Positions 17,114 to 25,203 of a stretch of 64,000 nucleotides of DNA are shown piece after piece (position 1 is the stretch's first letter; each line of letters opens with the position of its first letter). The notes below the pieces were generated by a model, which searched no databases, had not been told where the DNA came from, and was given only the letters and a program-made list of their open reading frames with translations. Source of the DNA: CAWUKT01 sp963923035 (lineage in GTDB: Bacteria; Bacteroidota; Bacteroidia; J057; JADKCL01); the NCBI GenBank assembly GCA_963923035.1, contig CAWUKT010000001.1:258319-322318 (forward strand), read 5' to 3'. A program made the translations under genes and the position numbers.

Positions 17114-18130
17114 CTAATTGTTCCGCTTCCGGTACTCGTCCCAGGTCCGCGTGCCCCCGTAGACCACGTCGCCCATGACCAGCAGGTCGAAGAAGGCCAG
17201 GGACTCGGTCGGATAGGCGAGTTCCCAGGTCTCCCCGCCATCGCGGGAGCGGTGAATCCCATAATTGTTCGAGCACAATTGGACGCCTGCGATCTCCACG
17301 ATCTCGTACACATAGGACCATTCCCGGGGCCCGAATTCCATTTCCCGCCACTGCTCCCCCCAATCGTCCGAGACCACCAGCTCCCCATTCAGCACCAGTT
17401 CCACGATCCGGTCGCCCAAGGGATGCGTATAATGCACTGCCCCTTCCTGGCGGATCCATTTCCATTGCTCCCCACCATCCTCCGACAACGCAGTTCCCTG
17501 GCTCGTCCCGGCAATCAACTTGCCCGCGCGGGAATAGATGCTCAGGACCTGGCCCTGAAGGGAGCTCGGTTCCCAACTGGTTTCACCGTCGCGCAGGGAA
17601 TAGACTCCGAAGTCGGTCCCGATGAGCAGCCGGTCTTCCAGCTGAAGAATGGCTTGAACATTGGGTTCGTTGAGATCGTAGTTCAACGATGTCCACGTAG
17701 TGCCTTGGTCGTCTGTCCGGAAAATGCCTTGTCGGTAAACCCCGACGTAAATGCTTTGTCCGCTGATATGAAGCGCATTGATCTTGGTGCCGGGAAGCTG
17801 CTCACTGATGGCCTTCCACTCCGTACGGTTGCTTTGGCTGATGAACAGGCCGCGGTTGTCGGTGGCGAGGGCGATTTCATCGCCCATCGGTTCCACGAAG
17901 GAAACTTCCAGGTCCTGGGGCAGGTCGAAGCTGGCATTTTGCCAGCTGCTTCCCTGGTCACGGGAAACCAGCAACGGAAACCGTTCGGTGGGGGCTTCTG
18001 AAGTGAAGTCAGCTGGGGTGGGGTCGGGGGAGTCCGCAGTTGGGGAATTGGGCGAGGGAGAGGAATGGCTACATCCGGCTTGAAAAAGCGATGAGAGGAG
18101 GAGCAGCAGGAGAAAATGGTAGGGTTTCAT
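17114..18130 (-). CDS. Secreted lipoprotein with BNR/YCF48-like beta-propeller
   Basis: 338 residues. The lipoprotein signal has lipobox FQAGC (Cys about 20), then a Ser/Pro-rich linker to about 45. The rest is a propeller of repeated blades with BNR-type motifs: SRDQGSSWQN, RTDDQGTTWTSL, SEDGGEQWKWI, SDDWGEQWREM and SRDGGETWEL (S/R-x-D-x-G-x-x-W). Such proteins sit on the cell surface or in the periplasm and usually mediate binding; a sialidase activity is not implied because the catalytic Arg triad and Tyr are not evident. The 21-bp spacing to the truncated AraC gene downstream suggests that the latter was fused into this transcript by chance. Confidence 0.82.
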   Translation of the reverse strand: MKPYHFLLLLLLSSLFQAGCSHSSPSPNSPTADSPDPTPADFTSEAPTERFPLLVSRDQGSSWQNASFDLPQDLEVSFVEPMGDEIALATDNRGLFISQSNRTEWKAISEQLPGTKINALHISGQSIYVGVYRQGIFRTDDQGTTWTSLNYDLNEPNVQAILQLEDRLLIGTDFGVYSLRDGETSWEPSSLQGQVLSIYSRAGKLIAGTSQGTALSEDGGEQWKWIRQEGAVHYTHPLGDRIVELVLNGELVVSDDWGEQWREMEFGPREWSYVYEIVEIAGVQLCSNNYGIHRSRDGGETWELAYPTESLAFFDLLVMGDVVYGGTRTWDEYRKRNN

Positions 18131-18259
18131 GGAGTTGTTCTTGGTCTTATCCTAACGCCAGGAAGCCCGTCATTGATATAGGAGAAGCCTAAAAAATCCG
18201 ATCCATTGAGTTGGAAGGTCAATGGGCCGGGATCATGGGATTAAAAATGTCCGTGGGGA

Positions 18260-19126
18260 CTAGAACATGCCGTTGTTGTGGGCCATCTCAGCCGGGATTT
18301 CCTGGATCACATCCCAGTGCTCTACAATTTTTCCGTCTTCAATCCGGAACAGGTCGTAGAAGGCGTGGGACTTGTCGTGCCAGATGCCTTCGCTCATGGT
18401 CAGGACGAAATTGCCCTGGCCGAGTACTTTGTGGACCTTTGTGTAGGCAAACATATCGTTTTGCGACGCGAGGTACTCGAAAGCTGCGCTCACTCCCTCG
18501 AGGCCATCGGCAATCTGCGGATTGTGCTGGTGGTAGATCTCAGTGCTGATATATTCCGTGATCTTGCCGGGATTGTTGCCCATCAGGACATCGCTGATCA
18601 GGTTTTCTACCAGGTCCTTGTTGGCGGCTGTCCGGTCCAGGTCCTTGATCTCCGTCGGCCCGTCGAATTGACTCCGGCCGCTTGCCGTGGTGGCCACGAT
18701 CGGCTGGATGCCATCCCAATGCTCGGCCAGTTTTCCATTTTCCACCCGAAACACATCAAAGGTCACGACTTCCTTCGCCCCAAATGCCTCGGCATTGTCG
18801 TAGGTATTGTGGGTGACCACGTAGTCACCATCCTGGAAAATCCGGTGGTTTTTGGTGGTCGTTCCGGCTTCTTTCAGGGCGGGAAGGAACCCAACGAGGG
18901 GCGCGCGTCCGGTGGGAATGCCGGGATTGTGCTGAATGTAGTTTTCATCAAAGTGCTTTTCCATTCCGGCTACGCTGTAATCTCGGAAGACAGCGTTGAC
19001 CCCATTCTGGACCAGCTCCTGGGATGCAGAGAGGGAAGACTTGGTGGGGGAATTGGCGGGTGAAATGCTTTGTTTACAGCTCATAATGGTGGTGATTGCA
19101 AGTAGTAGATAAAAATATTTCATCAT
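18260..19126 (-). CDS. Lipoprotein with two SnoaL-like (NTF2-fold) domains
   Basis: 288 residues. The lipobox is TIMSC (Cys about 17), followed by a Ser/Pro linker. Two tandem NTF2-like domains span about 37-150 and 163-288. Each has the same landmarks: a YIQHNPGIPTGR or YHQHNPQIADG motif, a DGDYVVTHN or QGNFVLTMS strand, an FDVFRVENGKLAEHWD or YDLFRIEDGKIVEHWD ending. The duplicated FRxExGKxxEHWD signature is typical of SnoaL-like proteins of unknown substrate. It lies 86 bp downstream of an AraC regulator on the same strand, which may control it. Confidence 0.85.
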   Translation of the reverse strand: MMKYFYLLLAITTIMSCKQSISPANSPTKSSLSASQELVQNGVNAVFRDYSVAGMEKHFDENYIQHNPGIPTGRAPLVGFLPALKEAGTTTKNHRIFQDGDYVVTHNTYDNAEAFGAKEVVTFDVFRVENGKLAEHWDGIQPIVATTASGRSQFDGPTEIKDLDRTAANKDLVENLISDVLMGNNPGKITEYISTEIYHQHNPQIADGLEGVSAAFEYLASQNDMFAYTKVHKVLGQGNFVLTMSEGIWHDKSHAFYDLFRIEDGKIVEHWDVIQEIPAEMAHNNGMF

Positions 19127-19212
19127 TGATTTTTGACAAAGGTCGCCCGCTTCACCCCACTGAGAAAGGTGAGAACTGGATTAAAAAGTGTCAAAATCGG
19201 AAAGTTGGGGGC

Positions 19213-20094
19213 TCAGGTATAGAGGTGGTGTTTGCGAAAGGCGTCGGGGGTACCGCCGGTGAGCCGCTTGAAAAACTTGAAGAAATTGCCCGGGTCGTCG
19301 AACCCCGATTGGAAGGCAATCTCCTTGGCCCGGAGGTCAGAGTTGATGAGCAGCCGCTTGATTTGCAGGAGGAGTTCCTCGTCAATGAAGGTCTTGGGTG
19401 ACTTCCGGATGATTCGCTGGGTGATATTGTACAGGGTCTTGGGGGTCACATTCAGGTGGTCCGCATAGAACTGGACGGCGCGGGACCGCGTGCAATGCAA
19501 TTGGACGAGTTCCTGGAAATTGAGGAACTGCTGCATGTAGCGGTGGTCGATTTCGACCTGCACATCCGCGATGCGGGCCCGGTGCAATTTGCTGATGACG
19601 ACCTGGAGCAGGTTGCGGATGATGCCGGAGGAATACGCGTCGCGGGGCTCCGCAAACTCGTGCTGCATCTCGTGGATATGCGCGACCAATTCGTTCAGCA
19701 AAGAGGGTTCCAACCGGGTATGCTGGTGAAAAAACAGCTCATTGAACAATTCGCTGACCTGCCGCGATGAGGCTTCATCCAAATGGCTGACCACAAAATC
19801 TTCTGTGAACAGCAGGTTGAATCCCTTGGTGTCCTGCGGAAAATACTGGTGAAACTGGTCCTTTCGAATCGTCATGACCGAGCCCGGCCGGATGTTGAAT
19901 TCCTGGAAGTCGATGGCATGTTTCCCCTTTCCCTCGGTAACCAGAACCAGGACATAGAACTCCACCCGGTGGTGTTTCCAGGGATTGAAGGTGGGGCTGA
20001 CAAAATGGGTGAGTTCTTCCAGGAGCAGGATGTCGAAATCGATGCCCGGGTTTTTGTCGTAGTTGAAGGGGATATTGGCAAATTCATCCGTCAT
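19213..20094 (-). CDS. AraC-family transcriptional regulator
   Basis: 293 residues. The N-terminal cupin-like sensor domain (about 20-170) has the HHRVEFYVLVLVTEGKGKH strand pattern and the GSVMTIRKDQFHQYFP turn. The C-terminal AraC HTH (about 195-290) has the two recognition units VQFYADHLNVTPKTLYNITQ and AKEIAFQSGFDDPGNFFKFF, then the conserved TGGTPDAFRK end. It probably activates its own neighbourhood: the SnoaL-like lipoprotein lies 86 bp downstream, and a second AraC gene lies 59 bp upstream on the same strand. The effector is unknown. Confidence 0.9.
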   Translation of the reverse strand: MTDEFANIPFNYDKNPGIDFDILLLEELTHFVSPTFNPWKHHRVEFYVLVLVTEGKGKHAIDFQEFNIRPGSVMTIRKDQFHQYFPQDTKGFNLLFTEDFVVSHLDEASSRQVSELFNELFFHQHTRLEPSLLNELVAHIHEMQHEFAEPRDAYSSGIIRNLLQVVISKLHRARIADVQVEIDHRYMQQFLNFQELVQLHCTRSRAVQFYADHLNVTPKTLYNITQRIIRKSPKTFIDEELLLQIKRLLINSDLRAKEIAFQSGFDDPGNFFKFFKRLTGGTPDAFRKHHLYT

Positions 20095-20153
20095 GGGGCC
20101 CTGAAAGAGGTTTGGGCCTCAATATACGGGTTGAACGGAAATTGGCCAGCCTT

Positions 20154-21068
20154 TCAGTTCAGGTTGCGGTATTCCCGGGGACTGAATCCCGTCTTGGATT
20201 TGAACAGGGCGCTGAAGTGCTGTGGGTACTCGAAGCCGAGGGCGTAGCCAATCTCGCTGACGGAGTCGGTGGAATTCAGCAAGCTGTTCTTGGCTTTCTC
20301 AATGACAAACAGGTGGATGTGCTCGCGGGCCGTTTTTCCCGTCTCCTTCTTCAACAAATCGCTCAAATAATTCGGTGACAAGCCCAATTCCCGCCCGCAA
20401 TAATTCACATTCGGCAGCCCCAATTGGAGGACCTTCTCGCTCTGGTAATAGTCCTTGAGCAGCCGCTCAAATTTGGACACGACATCGCTGTTCAGGTTGG
20501 TGCGGGTATAGAACTGACGGTCGTAGAACCGGCGGCAATAATCCAGCAAGAGCTGGATATTTGAGATGATCAGGTGCTGGCTGTGCCGGTCGAGGTTCAG
20601 GCTGTACTCCTTGATAATTTTCTCCAGCAGCTCCTCAATCGTCGTTTTTTCCTCCTCCGACAAATGAAGGGCCTCGCTCACATCATAATTGAAGAAGGTA
20701 TACCCATCGATATTGGTCCCCAGGTCCGACTTCCGAATCAAATCGGGATGAAAGGAAAGCGTCCACCCGTAGAGGTCCTCCTCCCCCGGCTCAAAATCCT
20801 CCTGGAACTGGATGGCCTGCCCCGGCGCCATAAAAACGAGGGTGCCCTCTTGGTAGTCGTAGGAGTTCTTGCCGTAGTTCAATTCCCCGCAGCCGCCCCA
20901 TTTGTACAGGACCTGGTACAGATTGGAGATGACCTTGCCGCCCTTGAAGTCGGGCACGGTCTGGTATTCCCGGGTCCGCACCACCGTGACCAGGGGGTGC
21001 TTGGGTTTGGGGAGCCCCAGCATCTGGTGGGCCTGCCCAATGGAGTTGATGTAGTAGGTGTCGGACAT
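20154..21068 (-). CDS. AraC-family transcriptional regulator next to a DJ-1/PfpI gene
   Basis: 304 residues from the ATG at 21068; the longer frame to 21152 adds a basic leader that does not look like family sequence. The N-terminal cupin-like domain contains GTLVFMAPGQAIQFQ. The C-terminal AraC HTH runs from about 205 to 303, with LGLPNVNYCGRELGLSPNYL, VSEIGYALGFEYPQHFSALF and TGFSPREYR. AraC genes of this subtype often lie beside PfpI/DJ-1 or short-chain dehydrogenase genes. Here the PfpI-family gene is 99 bp upstream on the same strand, making it the likely target. Confidence 0.88.
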   Translation of the reverse strand: MSDTYYINSIGQAHQMLGLPKPKHPLVTVVRTREYQTVPDFKGGKVISNLYQVLYKWGGCGELNYGKNSYDYQEGTLVFMAPGQAIQFQEDFEPGEEDLYGWTLSFHPDLIRKSDLGTNIDGYTFFNYDVSEALHLSEEEKTTIEELLEKIIKEYSLNLDRHSQHLIISNIQLLLDYCRRFYDRQFYTRTNLNSDVVSKFERLLKDYYQSEKVLQLGLPNVNYCGRELGLSPNYLSDLLKKETGKTAREHIHLFVIEKAKNSLLNSTDSVSEIGYALGFEYPQHFSALFKSKTGFSPREYRNLN

Positions 21069-21167
21069 GGGAAATGGATTCGGAAGGTAAAATAACAATT
21101 GAGGGGAAAACAGCCTCCTCCGCCCCCGAATTCGAAGGCGGAGGAAAGCCAAATGGGGTGTCAGGGC

Positions 21168-21941
21168 TCAGTTGCCTCCGTTTTCATTCAGCGCCTCAAT
21201 GACGAGCTTCGAAAACAAGTGGGTGCTGTGCTGTTGTTGGGCGGTGATCAGCCGGCCATCCCGGATCGCGAAGGGCTGCAAGGGACCCGCCGATTCAAAG
21301 GTGGTATGGGGATTTTTCTTCGCTTCGGTTTCGATGGTGTATTCGTTGACCTTCATTCCGAGGGCCTGGTCCATCATCTGCTCCTCACTGTCAGGATAGC
21401 CGGTCCAGGTCTTGCCGTCGGCCAGCAATTGTCCATTGCTCAGTTTGGTCCACAGCAGCAGGCAGGTCCCGTGGCAAATCAATCCCACGACTTTGCCCTG
21501 CTCATAAAAATCGGCGATGAACTGGTGCAAGTTCTCGTCTTCCTTGAAGGTCACGAGCGGACCGCCCCCGCCGGCAACGCAGACGGCATCGTAATCGCTG
21601 ACATTCACCTCCGCAATGGACCGGGTATTTTCCATCTGCTTCCCAAACTCCTGGTGGTGCTTGAAGCCGATGGTAATCAGGTCATTCGGGTACTGACTCA
21701 TGGGGTTCTCCGGATCGGAAAAACCATCGAATTCGACCTTGCCGCCCTTGGGAGAAACCATGTCGACTTCGTAGCCTGCCTGCACAAAATCGAAGTAGGG
21801 GCGGGTCATTTCCTCCGCGAAAAAACCAACGGGGAAGCCTTTGAGGGTGGCGGGATTGGAGACTACGAACAGGATCTTTTTGGCGGGGTAGGCGAGCGGA
21901 GCGTGCCGCTTCACCACGTTGTGTTGTTCACTCATCGTCAT
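21168..21941 (-). CDS. DJ-1/PfpI family protein (Hsp31-like)
   Basis: 257 residues, cytoplasmic. The class I glutamine-amidotransferase-like fold shows the nucleophile elbow VVGLICHGTC with Cys156 as the predicted catalytic cysteine, the PFFAEEM-type conserved Glu in GFFAEEMTRPYFDF, and the GGGGPLV turn. The length and insert (SEEQMMDQALGM) fit the Hsp31/YajL-like deglycase and chaperone group that protects against dicarbonyls such as methylglyoxal. Activity on a specific substrate is inference. It lies between an AraC regulator (downstream, same strand) and the fatty acid hydroxylase gene. Confidence 0.88.
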   Translation of the reverse strand: MTMSEQHNVVKRHAPLAYPAKKILFVVSNPATLKGFPVGFFAEEMTRPYFDFVQAGYEVDMVSPKGGKVEFDGFSDPENPMSQYPNDLITIGFKHHQEFGKQMENTRSIAEVNVSDYDAVCVAGGGGPLVTFKEDENLHQFIADFYEQGKVVGLICHGTCLLLWTKLSNGQLLADGKTWTGYPDSEEQMMDQALGMKVNEYTIETEAKKNPHTTFESAGPLQPFAIRDGRLITAQQQHSTHLFSKLVIEALNENGGN

Positions 21942-22124
21942 CTATGTTTTGAATGGAAAGCGCCCGGTGGGCGGTTGTGATCGTGTGATGAGTCAAAGCT
22001 AGTCCCCGTCTGCCTCCCAGACTTATGGATTTCTCAGAAAGACTTAATGAAATTACAGGGGGGTATGGATCCGACCTCGGACCATCGAATCACGGAGTTC
22101 AGTTGCTCCGGATCTCACCTCCAA

Positions 22125-22943
22125 TCAGCTTGGTTCCATGATGGAGCCCTCTTTCTCCGGCAGCGAAACATTCTCCTTTCCAATCCCAAACCGCCGGGTC
22201 TGGATGCGGTCGTACTCCTTGACGTAATCGGGGTTTTCGGTTCCCATGAGCCGGTCCCATACCCGGAAGTAGAGGCCGTAATTCCCCTTGAATTTAGAAT
22301 GGTGCAGATTGTGGTGGACGGAAGTATTGAAGAATTGGAAGAGAAAGCTGTTTCTGAACCACTGGGGAGCGATTTCGAAGCCTAAATGGCCGTAGACATT
22401 GATGGCAAAACTGGCGAAGCTGAAAGCGATCAGGCCAAGCGGGTGCATTGGAATGAGGAACAGCACAATGGGGGCGACCAATCCTTCGCAGATGGCTTCC
22501 AGGAAGTGAAAGGAAAAGGAAGTCCAGGGAGAGGGATTGGTCGATTTGTGATGCACCCAATGCACCTGCTTGTACAATTTGGGGTGGTGGACCAAGCGGT
22601 GCATCCAGTAGAAATAGGTATCGTGGATGATGAGGGCAAGAATGGCGCTGACGGGAATCCACCAAGGAGGATAGGCTTCTAAATCGACGTAAAATTGGGT
22701 ATAGGACCTGAGCGGGGTTTTGAGAATCAGCAATCCGATCCCGGCGAGGATGAGATTGGTTTGCAAGGAGTGGCCGATCTCCCGCCAGAAGTCTTTTCGC
22801 TTCGCCAATCGGGCCTGGATCTTGCTTTTAGAGAATACCTGGGGGAAGAGGATATAGAAAATCAGGAACGGAATCCCAGCCAACAAAAAGTAGCGCGTGA
22901 CATTGATGATGAGGGGAACGAGGTATTCGATTGAATCGGCCAT
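22125..22943 (-). CDS. Fatty acid hydroxylase / sterol desaturase superfamily membrane protein
   Basis: 272 residues from the ATG at 22943, where the hydrophobic N-terminus starts. Multiple transmembrane helices surround the di-iron histidine boxes: HDTYFYWMHRLVHH (about 107-120), HWVHHKS (about 126-132) and VHHNLHH (about 205-211). These are diagnostic of the superfamily that hydroxylates or desaturates lipids, sterols or carotenoids in the membrane. The exact substrate cannot be inferred. The Crp/Fnr-type regulator gene lies 100 bp upstream on the same strand and may control it. Confidence 0.92.
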   Translation of the reverse strand: MADSIEYLVPLIINVTRYFLLAGIPFLIFYILFPQVFSKSKIQARLAKRKDFWREIGHSLQTNLILAGIGLLILKTPLRSYTQFYVDLEAYPPWWIPVSAILALIIHDTYFYWMHRLVHHPKLYKQVHWVHHKSTNPSPWTSFSFHFLEAICEGLVAPIVLFLIPMHPLGLIAFSFASFAINVYGHLGFEIAPQWFRNSFLFQFFNTSVHHNLHHSKFKGNYGLYFRVWDRLMGTENPDYVKEYDRIQTRRFGIGKENVSLPEKEGSIMEPS

Positions 22944-23043
22944 GGGTAATCTTGCTCGGTGATGTGAGTTCGACAACAGTTCTAGCCCTGAGTTAGGGAA
23001 AATAAAACCCTCAAATATTAACAAAGGATAATTTCGAGCGGAT

Positions 23044-23634
23044 CTAGGCCTTTTTAGAGGCGATGCGCTTTCTGATCCGGCTTAGAGAAACGGGGGTGAT
23101 CCCCAGGACGTGGGCAATGTATTTATTCGGCACCCGGTTCAAAATATCCGGGTTGGTGGCAATGAAATCAAGGTAGCGTTCCTCGGGCGTTTTCAAGATA
23201 AACGAGTCGATCTTTGCCAGGGCCTCCTGGATGATGCTTTGCAGGATCTGGCGTCGGTTCGCCTCCAACTTGGGGTTATTGGCAATGATGGTTTGCAAGC
23301 GGTCGTAGTCAATGCGAAATACAGAGGTGGCCTCAATGGCCTGGATATTGAGCAAGGAGGGCCCACCAAAGAGAATCAGATTGGGACTGGTAACGGGTTG
23401 ATTTTCCCACCGAAGCATGGTGGTGATCTCCTCGCCTTTCTCGGTCAGCCGATACCCCCTCACCAATCCTTTTCGAATCCAAAAAATCTCTTTCCGTTCC
23501 TGTCCCTCCTGAATGAGAGACGCCCCCGGATCAAAGGACTGCCTTTTGGCACTCTTGACCAGCACCTGGATATCTGACAGCGATAGGTTGCTTCCCAGCT
23601 TATAGAGTTGTTTCAGCTTCTCCAGGTCAATCAT
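23044..23634 (-). CDS. Crp/Fnr-family regulator (cNMP-binding)
   Basis: 196 residues. The N-terminal cyclic-nucleotide-binding-like domain (about 15-125) has GASLIQEGQERKEIFWIRKG and the strand ATSVFRIDYDRL. The C-terminal part (about 140-195) contains the winged helix with VPNKYIAHVLGITPVSLSRIRKRI as the recognition helix. There are no Fnr-type cysteine ligands, so it is not an iron-sulfur oxygen sensor. This short Bacteroidota subtype generally sits beside one target gene; the hydroxylase gene 100 bp downstream is the obvious candidate. Confidence 0.88.
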   Translation of the reverse strand: MIDLEKLKQLYKLGSNLSLSDIQVLVKSAKRQSFDPGASLIQEGQERKEIFWIRKGLVRGYRLTEKGEEITTMLRWENQPVTSPNLILFGGPSLLNIQAIEATSVFRIDYDRLQTIIANNPKLEANRRQILQSIIQEALAKIDSFILKTPEERYLDFIATNPDILNRVPNKYIAHVLGITPVSLSRIRKRIASKKA

Positions 23635-23797
23635 ATCCTACAATATAATTCTCTCTTCCCTCATCTGTTTCCTCCCGCACCAATTTTCAGGGAAGAAATC
23701 GGGATAGGGCAGACGTGAAGGTGGTCGATCCTGAGCAGCGCGCTTTCCATTTGAAATAGTAGCCCCAGTAATCCGGAACACTTCTGGGGAATATGAT

Positions 23798-23863
23798 AAG
23801 CGGCCCATCCCGATTGGAATGGCCGCTTTGGAGGGGGAGGCCGTCCCGATCAGGGCCGCCTCC
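23798..23863. other. Two tandem GC-rich hairpins downstream of the small secreted protein gene
   Basis: AAGCGGCC (23798-23805) pairs with GGCCGCTT near 23821-23828, and GGAGG/CCTCC arms (23836-23863) form a second stem, both just beyond the stop at 23886. The downstream T content is low, so this may be a terminator-like or RNA-stabilising 3' structure. Confidence 0.5.
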
Positions 23864-23885
23864 GTTACAAATCAAAGGTCAATTC

Positions 23886-24308
23886 TTAGAAGGGTTTTCC
23901 GACCCGTAGGGTCAGGTTGCCGAGTCGCTTGCAGACCACGCCCGAAGACGTATTGACCAGGTAGGAGGTCAATGTGATCTGGGCGCCACTGCTGGCGTAG
24001 AAGGCCTGCTGCGTGCCGGGGGACGCCGAGCCTTGGTACACGATATTGCCATTCACCTTGACGACCGTATAGGCCGCCCGATTGGGGCAGAGATTCCCGG
24101 AGGCCGCGAAATAATGCGTTCCGCTGGCATTGGCGGTGGCACTGGCCGAGGCCGAAGTGCCACATTCTCCCACGCACTCATCAATGAGAATTTCAGGATT
24201 GAATGCGATGGGGTTTTCGTTGAACCCGGTAGCGGTAGAAAAGGAGAAAAAGGAAATGGAAAGGGCGAGCGCGATCAGCGCCACCAAAGAATACATTTGA
24301 CTCTTCAT
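23886..24308 (-). CDS. Small secreted protein of unknown function
   Basis: 140 residues. The N-terminal signal peptide (about 1-27) is hydrophobic and ends near FSTATG. The mature part begins with a Cys pair (DECVGECG), then an Ala/Ser-rich segment (SASASATANASG) and a compact beta-rich domain with two more cysteines (NLCPNRAAY, VVCKRLGNLTL). The low-complexity hinge and small beta domain resemble exported proteins of other Bacteroidota, but I recognise no family. A terminator-like hairpin sits in the short leader, 24 bp before the ATG, which suggests control by attenuation. Confidence 0.65.
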   Translation of the reverse strand: MKSQMYSLVALIALALSISFFSFSTATGFNENPIAFNPEILIDECVGECGTSASASATANASGTHYFAASGNLCPNRAAYTVVKVNGNIVYQGSASPGTQQAFYASSGAQITLTSYLVNTSSGVVCKRLGNLTLRVGKPF

Positions 24309-24331
24309 TGTGTCAGAAAATTAGAGGTGTG

Positions 24332-24385
24332 AAAAAAGAAAAAAGCTCCCCACCATTTGAATCGGAATCTTGGTCGCGGGGGAGC
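24332..24385 (-). terminator. Intrinsic terminator or attenuator in the leader of the 23886-24308 gene
   Basis: On the minus strand GCTCCCC (24379-24385) pairs with GGGGAGC (24345-24351), a perfect 7-bp stem with a 27-nt loop, followed at once by TTTTTTCTTTTTT. It lies 24 bp before the ATG at 24308. Either it ends a transcript from the right, or it attenuates this gene. Confidence 0.65.
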
Positions 24386-24745
24386 GAAAGCCCCATGCAA
24401 GAGTACAGGAGGTGCAGTAGGTTTTGTAGGTTAAAAAGCGTAGGGAATTACAGGGAAATGGGCGGATTGGGAAAGGAACAAGGGATCAGAATAATCCGAA
24501 AAGAGAAACTGGAAAAAGCAGGGTGATGATTTTAGTGCATTCATTGTGAAGGGGCTGGACATTTGGGGCGGATGGAGTAGCATGGGAATGGGGGAGAAAT
24601 CAGAAACAGGGACTGGATTTCAAAGAGGAATACTGGACTTCGACTTTTTTCCTGCTCTCACTTGAAAAATCAGTGGCCGGGCCTTTTGACAGGGTTGGTT
24701 AAAACCAGCACGGAAGCCCCCAAATAGGAGGCTTCCGCAATTAAA
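24386..24745. other. Intergenic region with one hairpin
   Basis: No gene seen in about 360 bp of purine-rich sequence. A perfect 8-bp inverted repeat CGGAAGCC (24711-24718) / GGCTTCCG (24730-24737) lies 9 bp past the stop of the pseudogene and is probably its old terminator; the T-tract is weak (GGTTTT). Confidence 0.55.
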
Positions 24746-25165
24746 TTATACAACAACTTCTCCTCTCCTGATCGTTACCCTGAAATCCATATTCACCCGC
24801 AGCGGCTCAATAAAGGAATAATGGACCTTGAGGCTTTTTTGGTAGTGGTTGACCCGCCGAACGAGTCAGATCAGTGCCAGACTGGGGTATTCAAATTGTT
24901 CTTCGAGTTCGGCTTTGGAGTAGTCGTTCTACCACCCCAAATCAAGGGTCAGGTTGGTAAGCAGCAAAAAACAATCGGCGGTTCCCTTTTCCTTTTTGAG
25001 GAAGATGAACAGGGCATATTCAGGGTCTGTTTCCATTCCATTGCCCCAAAAAACCAACGCAGAATTCCCTCTCTCGGTGGAGCTACCAAGAGTGCTGGAC
25101 CGTTGAGACCCACCCATTTCCATTTTTACTTCTGGGAGACGAAGGCTTATCTTCACTGTGATCAT
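24746..25165 (-). pseudogene. Small gene interrupted by two in-frame stop codons
   Basis: A single minus-strand frame runs 139 codons from the ATG at 25165 to TAA at 24746-24748. It is broken only by TAG at 24929-24931 and TGA at 24866-24868. The parts on both sides look protein-like: ALFIFLKKEKGTADCFLLLT and LTLDLGW before the TAG, NDYSKAELEEQFEYPSLALI between the stops, and NHYQKSLKVHYSFIEPLRV with VTIRRGEVVV after. With no frameshift and an intact 3' hairpin, this appears to be a recently inactivated gene. It diverges from the AraC fusion gene 38 bp away. The original function is not recognisable. Recoding of the stops is possible but unsupported. Confidence 0.6.
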
Positions 25166-25203
25166 CTTCGGGTGAGGAGGAAGGATTCAAAAACAAAAGG
25201 GAA

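Noticed and set aside
24866..24931. TGA and TAG in the small gene as selenocysteine or pyrrolysine codons
   Set aside because: No SECIS-like hairpin follows the TGA, both stops occur in one short protein, and no such machinery is visible. A pseudogene is simpler.
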